Both the position numbers and the translations under genes were made by a program. Under the pieces are notes generated by a model. It was not told where the DNA came from and did not search any database. It saw only the letters and a list, made by a program, of their open reading frames with translations. 64,000 nucleotides of DNA from positions 382,286 through 446,285 of the forward strand of contig CAUYUJ010012603.1 of assembly GCA_963575745.1 (NCBI GenBank). The letters are read 5' to 3'. Numbering within the stretch: position 1 is the stretch's first letter; the number at the start of each line of letters is the position of its first letter. This document shows, piece by piece, positions 17,992 to 27,645 of this stretch. This DNA comes from Prorocentrum cordatum (taxonomy: Eukaryota > Sar > Dinophyceae > Prorocentrales > Prorocentraceae).

Positions 17992-20900
17992 CTGCCAAAC
18001 CACAGGTCAGCTGCTATGCGCAGCGGCATGCATCCTAGCCTCCCTCTGACTGGTGCAATAGGGTCAGCTTGTGCGCAAGCCCTCGGTAAACCTAGGCAGG
18101 ATGAGACGTTGTAGCAAGCCATGTGCACGGCATCTGCACACGGATGTTCCAGCGTGGGCCCCGAACACCAACTCTATGAAAACCGTGGGTGCAACCTATG
18201 TTGCGCAACATGATGCAAGCCGTGCGCAACACACCCCCAACACACGCGCGATACAAACGCAACTTGAAGTCAGCAGGACTGTGAACACCACAAACTCATC
18301 ACGTATGCAATGGGTACGCATTAGGAACGCAACATCGCGCAACGTGACGTAGCCTGAACAAATACACTTGCAACATACCTTTCAAACACATGTGCTGCAA
18401 CAGCACAGGCGGCACACAGCAACACAGCGAGCATCCAAGCGCACTTCGAATGAGGCACCGATGCAATACGAGTGGGATGTACAGGCAATAAGCTTGCAGG
18501 AAGATGTCACACCAATCCAGTACGATGTGCACGGTCATTTTGTTACAAATAATACCCCCGTGAAATACGCAAACACGTGAGCCGCATGGGCGGGGTCCTG
18601 TGGCACAACCCGTGGACACGGCCTCATGGGCAGAACATACTTCCATTTAAGCCCAGCGCCCTCCATGGCGCAAACCATCGGCGGGACCACGAGAATACGA
18701 CGCATGTGCGCCACCCGTCTGCGGGACCCCTCGGCGGGATCCCATGGCTGGGACAAAGCTGCGCCATTGGATGCCCAGTTCCCTATACCAAAGGCAAGGC
18801 ACCCCGAGAACAAGCAGCGATGGTAGGGGGTATGTGCACTCGGCAAGTTTCTGCCGTAGCTTGACGTGCCCCGGCACGTGCGCATGAACTCTGCCGGGTA
18901 TGTGCCCGCGCCGACTTCGGCAGCCTGACGCTGGCATTAGGTCGGGCATGTCCCTCTACAGGCGGATTTTGCGCGACAATTGATAAAAAAAAAACGAATA
19001 TGCCCAAACATATTCAAACATACAAAAAAAACTAAAACAACAAATCGTCCCCTGCCTATTATTACTATTTTTGAATATTCCTCCTGTAGAGGGACAGACC
19101 CGACTTAACGCTGGCATGAAAACAAAAAGGCCCGTTCGTTTGCGCAATAGCCCGACGGGCCTGACTATGTGCTGCCAGAAACGCCCAGAACGGCTCATCG
19201 AGGCACCGAGGCAGCGCCCATGTGCCCTCCCGAGCACGTGAAGCCAAAACACAGTCTGCAAAGCGCAGTGTGGCCCACCACTCGGAGGCTTCAATATGGC
19301 TCAACAATGTCCCGTGAGCTTATTACGGGCGCCCCTTGGACGGAAAACATTCTAGCGATGTGCCCGAGAAGTGACGCACACAAGCGAAACCCGGTGGATT
19401 GAAAACATGTTGTCGAACGCCGCTCACGTGAAAACAAGAACGACCGAACGTCCTGCATGGTGCGCCAGGAAGCCGGCTTCAGCGCAAGTAACTCCACTCT
19501 TATCTCGACTCGGAACCAAAGCTCCCCCCCACTTCCCTCCCGTTCAGCGCCCCCTCGTTGCCTCCCACAAGTGGCCCCGTGCCCCACTGCTTCCTCAACT
19601 CCCCCCCCTCCGCGGATAATCCCCCCTCCCAATCTTCCGACCACCCCCGAGCCTCCCTACCTCATCCCTCCCTCCTCAGGGAGGGGGACGCGGACGGCCG
19701 ATTGACAGCGTACCGCACACCTCTTCTTGGTGCAGTGCCGGAGCCCAAGCATGGGGGTGCACTCTGCGACTAGGAAGCTGATCGTGCATGCTGGAACGCA
19801 CCCCGCCGAGAAAAGCACGGAGGTGTACTTCAGAAGCCTGTGCCCACACGGCGGTGGATGACTTACCAATCAGGCCACCCCAACCCAACCGAAGACCCCC
19901 CGAATTTGACCCGAATTTCGGGTTGGGAGGGGGGGGGGCACGGGTCCCGTGTATGGTTTTCTCATGGTCCCCGACCCCGCCCCCTGGAGGGCAAATGGAG
20001 GCCTTCGGGTTGGCTTGGGGTGGTGCGGCGGGTGAGCGCAGGCGCTCCACCAGAAGCAGATCGCGCATGCTGGAGCGCACCCCGCCGAGAAAGGCGCGGA
20101 GGTGCACTCCAGAAGCCTGCGCCCACGCGGCCGGTGGATCGAGCGTTGGCAGAACTGGGCTTCGTGGAACCTGGCTCAGTGATGTGTACTGGGGGCGCCC
20201 CCCGTCCCAGTTCCACTGACCAGAACTGCCGTCACCCGAAAAAGCACCAGATATGGCAAACCTGGTTTAGTGATCCTGGCCAATTCAAAGGCTCCGGAGC
20301 CCTAGCACTGACCGGGTCCCCTTGCCTGGGGTCCTGGCCATACCCGAGTGGAGGAAAAACCGTTCCTTTTCACCGCAAGCGCTCCACTGGCAGCTCGCAC
20401 CCGCACGCGGCACCTCTCGAAAATTCGCCGTGGCCAGCGTCCGCCAGCCGCCACGCCGCTGCCCCTCCACGGGCATCGCGGGGGCTCACGGGGGAGGAAC
20501 GAGGGAGGGGAGGAGGAGGAGGAGGAGGAGGAGGAGGGGCGAGGGGAGGCAAGGGGACGAGGAGGAAGGGGAGGCAGCGAGAGTGTGTGGGGGGAGGAAC
20601 GAGGGAAAGGAGGAGGAGGGGAGGGACGAGGGGAGGCAAGGGGGGGAATGGGAGGGAGGGTGTGGGGGGGGGGATGATGGTGAGGTCGGGAGCGAGGGCA
20701 CGATAGTGTGGGGGGCATGGCACGTGAAGGGGGCGTTCCCGAGGGCGCGGGGGGCACGGCGCGGCAGGGCAGGGCACGCACCACGTCTTCGCAGGGACGG
20801 CAGGTTGCGGGAGGGGAAGCGACGCGAGGGGAGACGAGGAGGCGAGGAGCAAGCGGGGAGACGTAGGAGAACAACAAGTGACATGAACATAACATAAGAA

Positions 20901-21271
20901 CTCGGAAGTCCGCGCGGATTTCTCGGATCGGCGCTGGACCCCCCTCCCTGGCGCGCGGAGCGCGCAGGGGGCGGCGCCGGAGGCGCCGCCGGGGGGCCCC
21001 AGCGCCGATCCGAGAAATTCGCGCGGACCTCCGAGTTTCTATGTGTATGTCACTTGTTGTTCCCCTAAGACGGGGGAAGGGGGAGGACGACACATGCAGA
21101 TCGACAGCGGAGAGCGCCCCTCCCCCCCCAGGTCATGAAGAAGAAGTGGTAGATCAGGAGCAGCATGAAAGAGCCGAGGCTCTGCAGCTTGGGCCACCAT
21201 ACCCAGATGAAGACGCCGTGGATAAAGAAAATTATCCTGACCCCTAGCCCGCTCGCCTTCCTCAGGCGCAT
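17883..21271 (-). CDS. DHHC palmitoyltransferase, two exons visible
   Basis: Protein S-acyltransferases of this family are multi-span membrane enzymes that attach palmitate to cysteines. Exon 1 (21271-21129) encodes MRLRKASGLGVRIIFFIHGV, FIWVWWPKLQSLGSFMLLL, IYHFFFMTW: two hydrophobic spans, as at the N-terminus of the family. Exon 2 (17991-17883) continues NLLLSFYQCVNTDPGVVPP, NWGFYMGDETKRRRYCK. TDPG followed by a CxxC-like YCKAC start is the family signature just before the DHHC zinc finger. The exon 2 acceptor is TTTGGCAG, and the donor is probably AAG|GC, a form common in dinoflagellates. The DHHC-bearing exon should lie at lower coordinates but I could not find it. The exon 1 donor falls in a G run and is not canonical. 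The ~3.1-kb intron holds family-1 and family-2 MITEs and another minus-strand gene, so exon 1 to exon 2 continuity is inferred from the family. Confidence 0.65.
18535..19307 (-). CDS. Unidentified two-exon gene spliced across a MITE
   Basis: Exon 1 (19307-19110) reads LSHIEASEWWATLRFADCVL, CLDEPFWAFLAAHSQARRAI, NGPFCFHAS. Exon 2 (18930-18535) continues RQAAEVGAGTYPAEFMRTCR, FSGCLAFGIGNWASNGAALS, HMRRILVVPPMVCAMEGAGL, KWKYVLPMRPCPRVVPQD and ends with TGA at 18535. It may instead splice out at CTCAC|GTGTTT. Removing 18931-19109 with a GT donor (GTTAAG) and the acceptor ATGCCAG keeps a single open frame of about 197 codons. I do not recognise the family. There is no ATG at the top of exon 1, so earlier exons are expected. 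It lies inside the long intron of the DHHC gene, on the same strand. Confidence 0.5.
18931..19109 (-). mobile_element. MITE family 2, copy e, acting as a 179-bp intron
   Basis: On the minus strand it starts GTTAAGTCGGGTCTGTCCCT and ends GGACATGCCCGACCTAATGCCAG. The ends are inverted repeats. ATGCCAGCGT occurs on both sides as a direct repeat. A GT...AG intron coinciding with the element keeps the flanking frame open. Confidence 0.7.
19110..19307 (-). CDS. Exon 1 of the gene spliced across MITE 2e
   Basis: Open frame with a Trp/Ala-rich globular composition. The donor is CCAGC|GTTAAG at 19109/19110. Confidence 0.5.
19773..20140. repeat. Direct repeat pair, ~93 bp, 275 bp apart
   Basis: GAACGCACCCCGCCGAGAAA at 19792 recurs as GAGCGCACCCCGCCGAGAAA near 20071. 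It is followed in both copies by GCRCGGAGGTGYACT and the CAGAAGCCTG block. No frame is shared. Confidence 0.7.
20500..20700. repeat. GGAGGAGG purine tract
   Basis: An imperfect GGAG/GAGG array. Gly/Arg- and Pro-rich frames across it are artefacts. Confidence 0.85.
20866..21065. mobile_element. MITE family 1, copy 3
   Basis: The most perfect copy. The outer arms GAGAACAACAAGTGACATGA and, complemented, GGAACAACAAGTGACATACA surround the inner palindrome TCCGCGCGGATTTCTCGGAT. It lies about 63 nt inside the DHHC intron, counted from the exon 1 donor. Confidence 0.85.
21129..21271 (-). CDS. DHHC palmitoyltransferase exon 1 (two membrane spans)
   Basis: Two hydrophobic segments (VRIIFFIHGVFIWVWW and SFMLLLIYHFFFMTW) are separated by PKLQSLG. 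The ATG at 21271 may be internal, since the frame stays open upstream. Confidence 0.6.
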
Positions 21272-22170
21272 CCTCCTCAACGTCAACAACGATGCTCAAG
21301 CGACACCCTCAATCTATTCTGCCTTCCCGCCTGATGCCCACTCGCTGCGATGACATCGCCGTGCCAAAAGCAAGACTGCAGCGCCACAAAACCAGGTGAG
21401 GGCGCACCAAACCTGTGACGACACAAGTCGGCAAACCTTGCTCGTACATCGAAGCCGCCGCGATCGCATTGGGATTCCACCGAATCTAACCAGTCGATGC
21501 CCGTTCCCCCGTTCTTCTATCAAAGCTACGCTAGATGTAAGAGGCCCGCGGCTAAACAGACTTGGTTAACTAGTCGTGTGGCTTAGAGAGATGATACCCC
21601 CAAACGACATCACCACAGCACGGATAGCAACATAATCTAGTGTCTGAGACGGCCAAGTAAATGAAGACCCCCACTCGAACCAACATGGGCGACTTCACGG
21701 AAAGGACTTCCTTGAAGAGACGTGGCAAGATGTGCGCCCGCATTCTCAGATCCAGCGCCCTCACGTCCCACACGCACCGTTCATGCATGGCGACGCTCGC
21801 CTGTCGAGGTGACAGGCTACCGCCCGAGCGAACTCCCCTCTGGTGCCAGGCGCGCGTGGTCAAGCCCGAAGCCAGGCTTGCCGCTGCGATACATCGGTCT
21901 GTCCCTGCTCCGCTTCTGCCTCCTCCTCCCTCTCGCCCGGGTGACCCGATGGGGCCCGGTCACGGTGGGGCAGGTGAAACATGAGCTGGGGGCGATGGGG
22001 GCGGAGAGCAGAGCCGCAGGTGGAGCGGGGGAGCGGGGCTCCTCCTCGAGGCCCGGTGAGCGCCGAGGCGCGCTGAGTCGATAGGAGGACAAGGGCACGG
22101 AGCTGGAGCAGCGGCAGCACAGTCAAAACCTACAACGCAGAATGTAGGTGACCGAAAGAACGACCAATAA
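21272..22170. other. No gene recognised
   Basis: About 900 bases of mid-GC, normal-complexity sequence. The frames present are short and without family resemblance. The 5' exons of the DHHC gene could be here, but none can be supported. Confidence 0.4.
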
Positions 22171-22965
22171 TTAGCCTGGCGATGGACCCAACCATATGCA
22201 ATTGCGAGTACCGCAAATGTGCATATCTTCTTCGGTGGCGATCCCTCTGGGGCCACGAACCGCGTGATGGGGGGTGCCGACATGTGTGGCGGAGTACACA
22301 ACACGAACGAAAACGATAGGTCTGAGCATGAACGATGCTGAAACCCTGCGTTCGCATGCGCCAGAGCCAGAGCCGCGCTGGGAGGGCAGCAGAGCCGGAG
22401 CCGCGCTGGGAGGCAGCAGAGCCGGAGCCGCGCTGGGAGACAGCAGGAAGACAAGCAGCGCGGTTGCAAGCCGGAGGAGGTGCTCCGGCAGGGGCGGAAG
22501 CGGAAGAGCAAGGGAGACAACGCCGACGGGTCCAGGCAGGACGCCCAGAACAACGCCGCCGACCCGGTCCTCCGCAGCAGCAGGGAGGCGAAGAGCTTGC
22601 AGGCGGCGTGCGACGCACGCCGGGAGTGCGGCGACCTGTTCTTGCTCTTGCACCTCCTGGAACCACAAAACGTGCGACGGGTGTGCCGAAATGGGTGCGG
22701 CGGGCGCATGCGAACGCAGTCGCTGGGGCCTTCGGTGGAGCTCCCTATGGGGCCACGAAACGCGTGACGGGTGTGCCGAAATGGGTGCGGCGGGCGCCTG
22801 CGAACGAACGAACGACAAGGTAGGGCCGGAGGAGCGGCAGACGCTATCAGACCGCTACAGGAGGGAGAAGGGAGGAGGGGGAGGAGGAGAGGAGGAAGGA
22901 GGGAACGCGGGGCACCGTCTCTTCAAAACGAGGACCCAACACCATAGGATGGTTGGGAAAAAACA
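22171..22965 (+). mobile_element. Tandem-repeat-bearing element, copy A
   Basis: It starts AGCCTGGCGATGGACCCAAC and ends CAAAACGAGGACCCAACACC, ATAGGATGGTTGGGAAAAA. Its satellite unit differs from copies C and D and matches copy B: GGTGGAGCTCCCTATGGGGC, CACGAAACGCGTGACGG, GTGCCGAAATGGGTGCG. Units at 22240-22310 and 22665-22805 flank an exon-like block. Confidence 0.65.
22460..22665 (+). CDS. Exon-like block embedded in a repeat element
   Basis: The plus-strand frame reads CKPEEVLRQGRKRKSKGDNA, DGSRQDAQNNAADPVLRSSR, EAKSLQAACDARRECGDLF, LLLHLLEPQ. Nearly every codon ends in G or C. The block is bounded by satellite units of element copy A and preceded by three copies of a 25-bp AGCCGGAGCCGCGCTGGGAG repeat. 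Basic and Gln/Asp-rich, possibly coiled; no family recognised. Either a gene exon lies between two repeat insertions or the element has captured it. Confidence 0.4.
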
Positions 22966-22989
22966 GGTGCCCCGAATCGATGAGGAGAT

Positions 22990-23540
22990 AGCTGAGACCA
23001 ACTTAAGCAAACCGAATCCCGGCAATATTTCGATGCACATCGATTGTCATGTGGCAAGCCGGAGTGCTGGTGGAACACTGTCGCTTCTCTAAAGCATGGC
23101 GCGCGATGAATAGTTAGATGGGGAGCACATACAAGCGTAGCAACAGGGCTCCCAACTACGAAGAGCACGAACCACATGCCCTTCTGGCGCTGCTCATTCC
23201 AGGCCATAGACCGCTGCATGGCTGCCACCTCCGATTGCCAGTCCGACTCCATCGGGCAAGAACTCCAATACGCACACGAGGCAAGACGAATCACACATGC
23301 ATCGATAACGTCGCATGTCTCTCCTTGCGAACTATCCCACTCCATTTCCCACTGCCAACACACCTTCTCACTCAGCCCTTCATATACGTTTCTGTGCGAC
23401 CGCTGGGTGGCCAAGCAGAAGTGCTCCCGAACGAAGAGGTCGGGCCCACATGGACGCTCCAAGCACAAGTTCACAGAGAAGAACAGGAGGAGGAAAATGA
23501 AGAGAACGGGAAGAGGGATGAAGAGATCTTGTTCCATGTT
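22990..23540 (-). CDS. Putative small membrane protein, unidentified
   Basis: The minus-strand frame starts near MEQDLFIPLPVLFIFLLLFF, a strong hydrophobic segment. It is followed by SVNLCLERPCGPDLFVREHF, then KVCWQWEMEWDSS, VIDACVIRLASCAYWSSCPM, ESDWQSEVAAMQRSMAW, and a second hydrophobic stretch GMWFVLFVVGSPVATLVC. The middle is cysteine- and tryptophan-rich. Amino-acid use is balanced, unlike the repeat frames. The ATG near 23537 is a plausible start and CTCTTC|GTAGTT a possible donor. The family is unknown. The overlapping plus-strand frames look like shadows. Confidence 0.4.
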
Positions 23541-23935
23541 CTGTGACACCCTCAAGGTTGTGACTAGTTTTGACGAAAAGAAGAAGAAGGGTATGAGGAG
23601 GCCAAATCATTGTCGCTGAACAGGAAAAGATCAAGGGAGATGAGGAGGAGGCCTCCTACTCGTCCTCCTCGACCCCTTCCCCGTCCTGGCCCTGCGCATG
23701 CCCCTCCTCCAGCATCTCGTCCTCCTCCATCTCCCTCCCTCTCCTCCTGCGGAGACTGTCAGACACCGCGTGCGCCGCACGCCTGTACTAGGCGCCACTG
23801 GGACGACACCCTTGCAACGCACAACTGGCAACCTGGGGTGCCGACTTGTGCCCAGTTGGCCGGACCTGGTGGGTGACCGCTGGCCCTCGCAGTCTCGCTA
23901 TACAACGACGAACGCACCCCCTCCTCCTCGGTCCC

Positions 23936-24022
23936 CCTCCGTTCCCTCCTCCTCCTCCTCCTCCTCCTCCTCCTCCTCCTCCTCCTCCTCCTCCTCCTCC
24001 TCCTCCTCCCCCTCCTCCTCCC
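23936..24022. repeat. (CTC)n microsatellite
   Basis: An almost pure CCT/CTC run that ends ten bases before a relict spliced leader. Confidence 0.95.
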
Positions 24023-24031
24023 ACACGCTCC

Positions 24032-24055
24032 TCCGTAGCCACAGTTTGGCTCAAG
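24032..24055 (+). other. Relict spliced-leader sequence
   Basis: TCCGTAGCCA, then CAG, then TTTGGCTCAAG: the dinoflagellate spliced leader with a 2-nt expansion and substitution in the middle. It is followed directly by ATG (24056). Genomic spliced leaders of this kind mark reverse-transcribed trans-spliced mRNAs. Confidence 0.75.
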
Positions 24056-24539
24056 ATGCCAAGTTCCAGTGGAGCACGCGGAGGCCTATGATCCGGGGCA
24101 GGCATGATCTTTGAGGGCCTGGCAGTTCCTTTGCCTCCTGTTCTCCCTGCGCACCCTCCGTTTGCGCTGGTCATGGCATCGTTGGACCAGGTTCCTTGGC
24201 GTGCTGGAAGTGGTCCTCGTGCTGCTCCTCAGCCTGGCGGTGGTGGTGGCTGGGTCTGGAAGCCAGACCCCGAGAATAGTCTTAAGAAGGACAGTTCCTA
24301 CGACGTGTGCATCGTACGCAAGCGCTGGGAGTACTCTCGATCTGGCCACCGCGAGTGCAGCACGCGCGGTGGCCAGTACGTTGATGCTGCTGATCACGTT
24401 CGCCCTGGTTGTGTCCCTCCCGAAGTGCCTGGGCAGGAGGCTCCTGGCGCTGCTGAAGTGCCTGTGCGCCCCCCACATCTGCTCAAGGCTCTGGAGCATT
24501 GGACCGTCCACGGCTCTGGAGAAGTGGACCTCAAGGCTC

Positions 24540-25480
24540 TGGATATTTGGACCCGTCCACTATGCGGATGCTTGTGAGGCTATCCTGCAGCACGACTCCA
24601 TCGATGCCGTTTTCGCGGACGGCCTGAGCTTTTGGCGTGCCTCCCCGGTACAATTCGCCACGACACGCTGCTCACCAAGGCGCCCGAATGTCAAACGGCA
24701 CTTCACGCTTGGGTTGACGCGAACCAAGTGGTTTTTGAACCAGCCGAAGAGGACACTCGCATCCTCGACAACTCGGATCCCCACGGCGACCCGCTCAAAA
24801 TCTTGGGCGTCTTATCTGATCCCTGTTTGCATATGCATCTCGCTGTGCAGCACACCGCTACAAAGGGAAAAAGACGCCTGTGCACTGCACCCTTCTCCGG
24901 ACTAGACGCTTTACCGCGATTGCAGGCTTGTGAGGTTGTACAAGTGCCACGCTATCTCATGCGTCGAGGGGGCCACGCTGGCGATCTACTACGCTGAGCA
25001 GGGCATTCTGCATCAGCTGGGCACCTTGCAAGACGAAATCTTGAACGACACAAATATTTCTCAGGAGGCTGCGCTGTGTGTGCACAGCTGAGCTCCTGTA
25101 AACATGAGCCGTGACATTGCGGTTTTAGGCCTCTCATATACGATCGCTTCCGGTATGGCTCCTCCCGCCCTGTCGACCCTGTTCCGGCCAGCCTCTGGGG
25201 GCCCAGAAACGTTTGGTGTCAATGCGACTCGCCGGTTTCACAGCAAAGCTCTGTTCGACCTGGCCGAGCAGGTCCACACTGCAATATTGAGACGGTCGAT
25301 TTTCAGCATGACTGTCTGGTTGGTTGTCGCAGAGTGCAAGTGTTCCAAAGCAGGCTCCAACGCAAAGCCAAGGCAGCTGCCTCAGCGCGGCGGCGGGATC
25401 GGCAGCCCATGTGTTGCGCAGGTTTGTACATGTATGTTGCCTTCGATTGCTCTGTCATGCTGTTGTGAGGGCTTCTAAAG
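24540..25480 (+). pseudogene. Decayed LINE reverse transcriptase, C-terminal half
   Basis: The relic starts at LWIFGPVHYADACEAI and has VFADGLSFWR in place of the catalytic FADD motif (second Asp changed to Gly). After a frameshift near 24640 it continues CQTALHAWVDANQVVFEPAE, DPHGDPLKILGVLSDPCLHM, typical of the post-catalytic RT region of dinoflagellate LINEs. After more breaks it ends in RDIAVLGLSYTIASGMAPPA, LSTLFRPASGGPETFGV. The endonuclease domain and the first RT blocks are missing, so the copy is 5' truncated or internally deleted. Sequence from 24111 to 24540 is open in one frame and hydrophobic but I cannot connect it to the LINE. A spliced-leader relic lies 485 nt upstream on the same strand. 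Confidence 0.7.
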
Positions 25481-25547
25481 CCTTGGTTGAAACCTCAGGT
25501 GCCCTTCTACGTTTCCGTTGCGAGGCCAAGTTCGCGCATTCTGCGGT

Positions 25548-25765
25548 GGCAACTCGTGAGACGCCTCCCATACCATCTTGTCGGATCTTGCGGTACGACG
25601 CTAATCGACGCTAAATCGACGCGAATCGACGCAAAACGGACGCTAGTCGACGCTAACCGACGCTAAATCGGCGCATCCCACCGACTCCCAGACGCTAGCC
25701 GACGCTAAAGACAGAATTAAGAGGGTACAAATGGCTCCCATGCTTTGCTACCGAAAGACCGTCTC
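25548..25765. mobile_element. GGGAGCC-ended element with ATCGACGCTA subrepeats, copy 1
   Basis: Flanks GTGGCAACTCGTGAGACGCC and AGAGGGTACAAATGGCTCCC enclose 10-11-bp repeats of ATCGACGCTA. The second copy at 29558-29778 shares the same order. There the ends GGGAGCCTCCCATACC and GTATACCAGGCTCCC are inverted repeats. Confidence 0.75.
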
Positions 25766-26099
25766 GGGTCTGGGCTTCTCGCGTCCGATCCGCTCTGGCA
25801 CCCTCTGTACCCCAGGTGTGCCTCCACCAGCAGGCTCCAGGTGCTTCGGTGAGGTCCTTTACTGTGACGGGTGTGGCTCGCACGCCACAATTCATGCATC
25901 GAGTCTTGGCCAGCCGTGCAGGGCCCCTGGTCGGCCTCCCACCACAGCTGGAAGGAATGCTTGTCCCGTCTGTCCGCGGGCCTCCCTCCCCCCCCGAGCG
26001 GAGGTAATTTCCCACAGATGTGATTGCACCGTTCCGTGCCCAGGCCTGCCGTGGTCTCCACGGTCCTCTGGATCTGAATCTGATCCTTCCACCCACGCA

Positions 26100-26215
26100 C
26101 CCCTCCTCCCTCCCCCTCCTCCCTCCTCCCTCCTCCCTCCTCCCTCCTCCCTCCTCCCTCCTCCTCCTCCTCCCCCTCCCTCCTCCTCCCCCCTCCCTCC
26201 TCTGGAGGAGGACCT
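26100..26215. repeat. CCT/CCTCC microsatellite
   Basis: A pyrimidine tract of CTCCCTCCTCC units immediately upstream of a candidate exon acceptor. Confidence 0.9.
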
Positions 26216-26230
26216 CCCGCCCCCTCTCCG

Positions 26231-26440
26231 CAGCCCCGACCCTGCGCGGACGGCGGGGCCGCGTCGCTCGCGCCGCACCTCGGCGCGGCGCCTCCGCGGG
26301 AGGAGCTCGGCGGCGACCGGGCGCGGATGGGGCGGCCCGCCACGCCGCCTGCCGCGGAGGAGAGCGGCCGAGCGTACCCCGCGCAACGAGTCGGTGTTCT
26401 ATCACGCGCGCGGGCGCGTGCTCGAGGAGGAAACCGGGCC
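26231..26440 (+). CDS. Possible exon, basic, family unknown
   Basis: It follows a pyrimidine tract and the acceptor CCGCAG. The plus frame has about 90% GC3 and reads RTAGPRRSRRTSARRLRGRS, then ERTPRNESVFYHARGRVL and EEET. The last 20 codons look most protein-like. Two other frames are open too, so the assignment is tentative. Confidence 0.3.
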
Positions 26441-26734
26441 GCGAGGAGCATCGGGGGCAGGAGGCGGGAGTTCCGAGAGGCAGGGCGAGGGAGCACAGAG
26501 GCACGACGGGGGAGATCGGCAGCAGGAGCGCCCACGCCGCGGAGGAGAGAGAGAGAGAGAGAGAGAGAGCCAGGCTGAGACGAAACCAGGACGAGGATAG
26601 AATCGGGTGAGGATGGATCGAGAATCTCCGAGAGCCAGCGGCTCTGGAGGACGTCTCGGGCGCCGCGGCCTTCTCGGAGCGTGCCCGGATGCTCTGTGAG
26701 CGTTCCAGAACGCTCTGGAACGGATTCATCATCG

Positions 26735-26925
26735 CCGTCCGACAGACCCCCTCGAGTCCTCCGAGTCATGAAAAAATCACGACAGAAGGCGTTTCAGTAT
26801 TTTCGGCCTCTGTGGGCCCTGCCGGGCCTCGGGGCCGTCAAAAGACGACTCGGGATGAAAAACTGGTCCTGGGGAATGGGTCAAGACCTCTGGGGGTCGG
26901 CAGTAGGAACCCAATGACGTCGGGG
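26735..26925 (+). repeat. Dispersed repeat, copy 1 (inverted copy at 56800-56985)
   Basis: CCCCCTCGAGTC...ATGAAAAAATCACGAC and the following GGGGAATGGGTCAAGACCT segment match the reverse complement of 56830-56985. Confidence 0.65.
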
Positions 26926-27093
26926 GCCTGGGAAACCACCATAATAGATCATCACATACAATACCACTCACCAGCAGACCTATCCAAACCCTGATGACCA
27001 GGCCAGAACAGACTAGAGGAGAGTACACCCCGCGCATGAAGTTGTTCCTCCCCTCCACTCCTCCCTCTCTCTCTTTCTCTCTTCCTCTCCCTC

Positions 27094-27280
27094 CAGGAAC
27101 AAAAACGGTAAAAGCATACACGCGCGGAGGTCCGCGCGGATTTCTTGGATCGGCGCTGGAGCCCCCTGGTGGGGCCTCCGGCGAAGCCCCTGGCGTGCTC
27201 CGCGCTCCAGTGAGGGGGGTCCAGCGATGATCCAAGAAATCCGCGCGGAGCTTCGAAAATTTATGACATTTCGTTGTTGC
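27094..27280. mobile_element. MITE family 1, copy 4
   Basis: CAGGAACAAAAACGGTAAAA start, TCCGCGCGGATTTCTTGGAT inner arm, and ATCCAAGAAATCCGCGCGGA on the other side. It is nested inside the 26930-27645 element. Confidence 0.8.
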
Positions 27281-27287
27281 GACCCGA

Positions 27288-27288
27288 A

Positions 27289-27337
<49 letters not shown>

Positions 27338-27354
27338 CAGACAAGCAGACAGAC

Positions 27355-27421
<67 letters not shown>

Positions 27422-27480
27422 GGCAGGCAGGCAGGCAGGCAGACAGACAGAAACAGAGGGAGAGAGAGAGAGAGAGAGAA
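27288..27480. repeat. (GA)n and (CAGA)n microsatellites
   Basis: GA repeats, then CAGA, then CAGG and GA again. Arg/Glu and Leu/Ser frames are artefacts. Confidence 0.95.
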
Positions 27481-27645
27481 AAAAAAAAACAAGAAGAGAG
27501 AGAGAGGAAAGGGTGGGGGAAGGACACACAAATTCATGCCATACTTTCACCCGGTCGGGTGTGGCCAGGCCACGGTTTCGATAGGTCTGTTGGTGAATGG
27601 TATGGTCTGCGATGATCAGTTGTGGTCTCGCATTGCCTGGCTGGA

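Larger units (their letters stand above)
26930..27645. mobile_element. Inverted-repeat element with GA/CAGA interior
   Basis: The left arm 26935-27035 contains ATAGATCATCACATACAATA and CAGACCTATCCAAACC. It matches the complement of 27545-27640 (CAGACCATACCATTCACC, ACAGACCTATCGAAACC). Between them are a family-1 MITE, a (GA)n run and a (CAGA)n run. The arms are about 100 bp and 80% alike by eye. Confidence 0.6.

Noticed and set aside
22130-22709. Minus-strand 178-249-codon frames across the repeat element
   Set aside because: The plus-strand frame has the GC3 bias, and the minus frames run through satellite units.
24111-24540. A hydrophobic N-terminal domain of the LINE or a retrogene following the spliced leader
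   Set aside because: The frame is open but shares no motif with LINE ORFs or any family I know; plus and minus frames are equally plausible.
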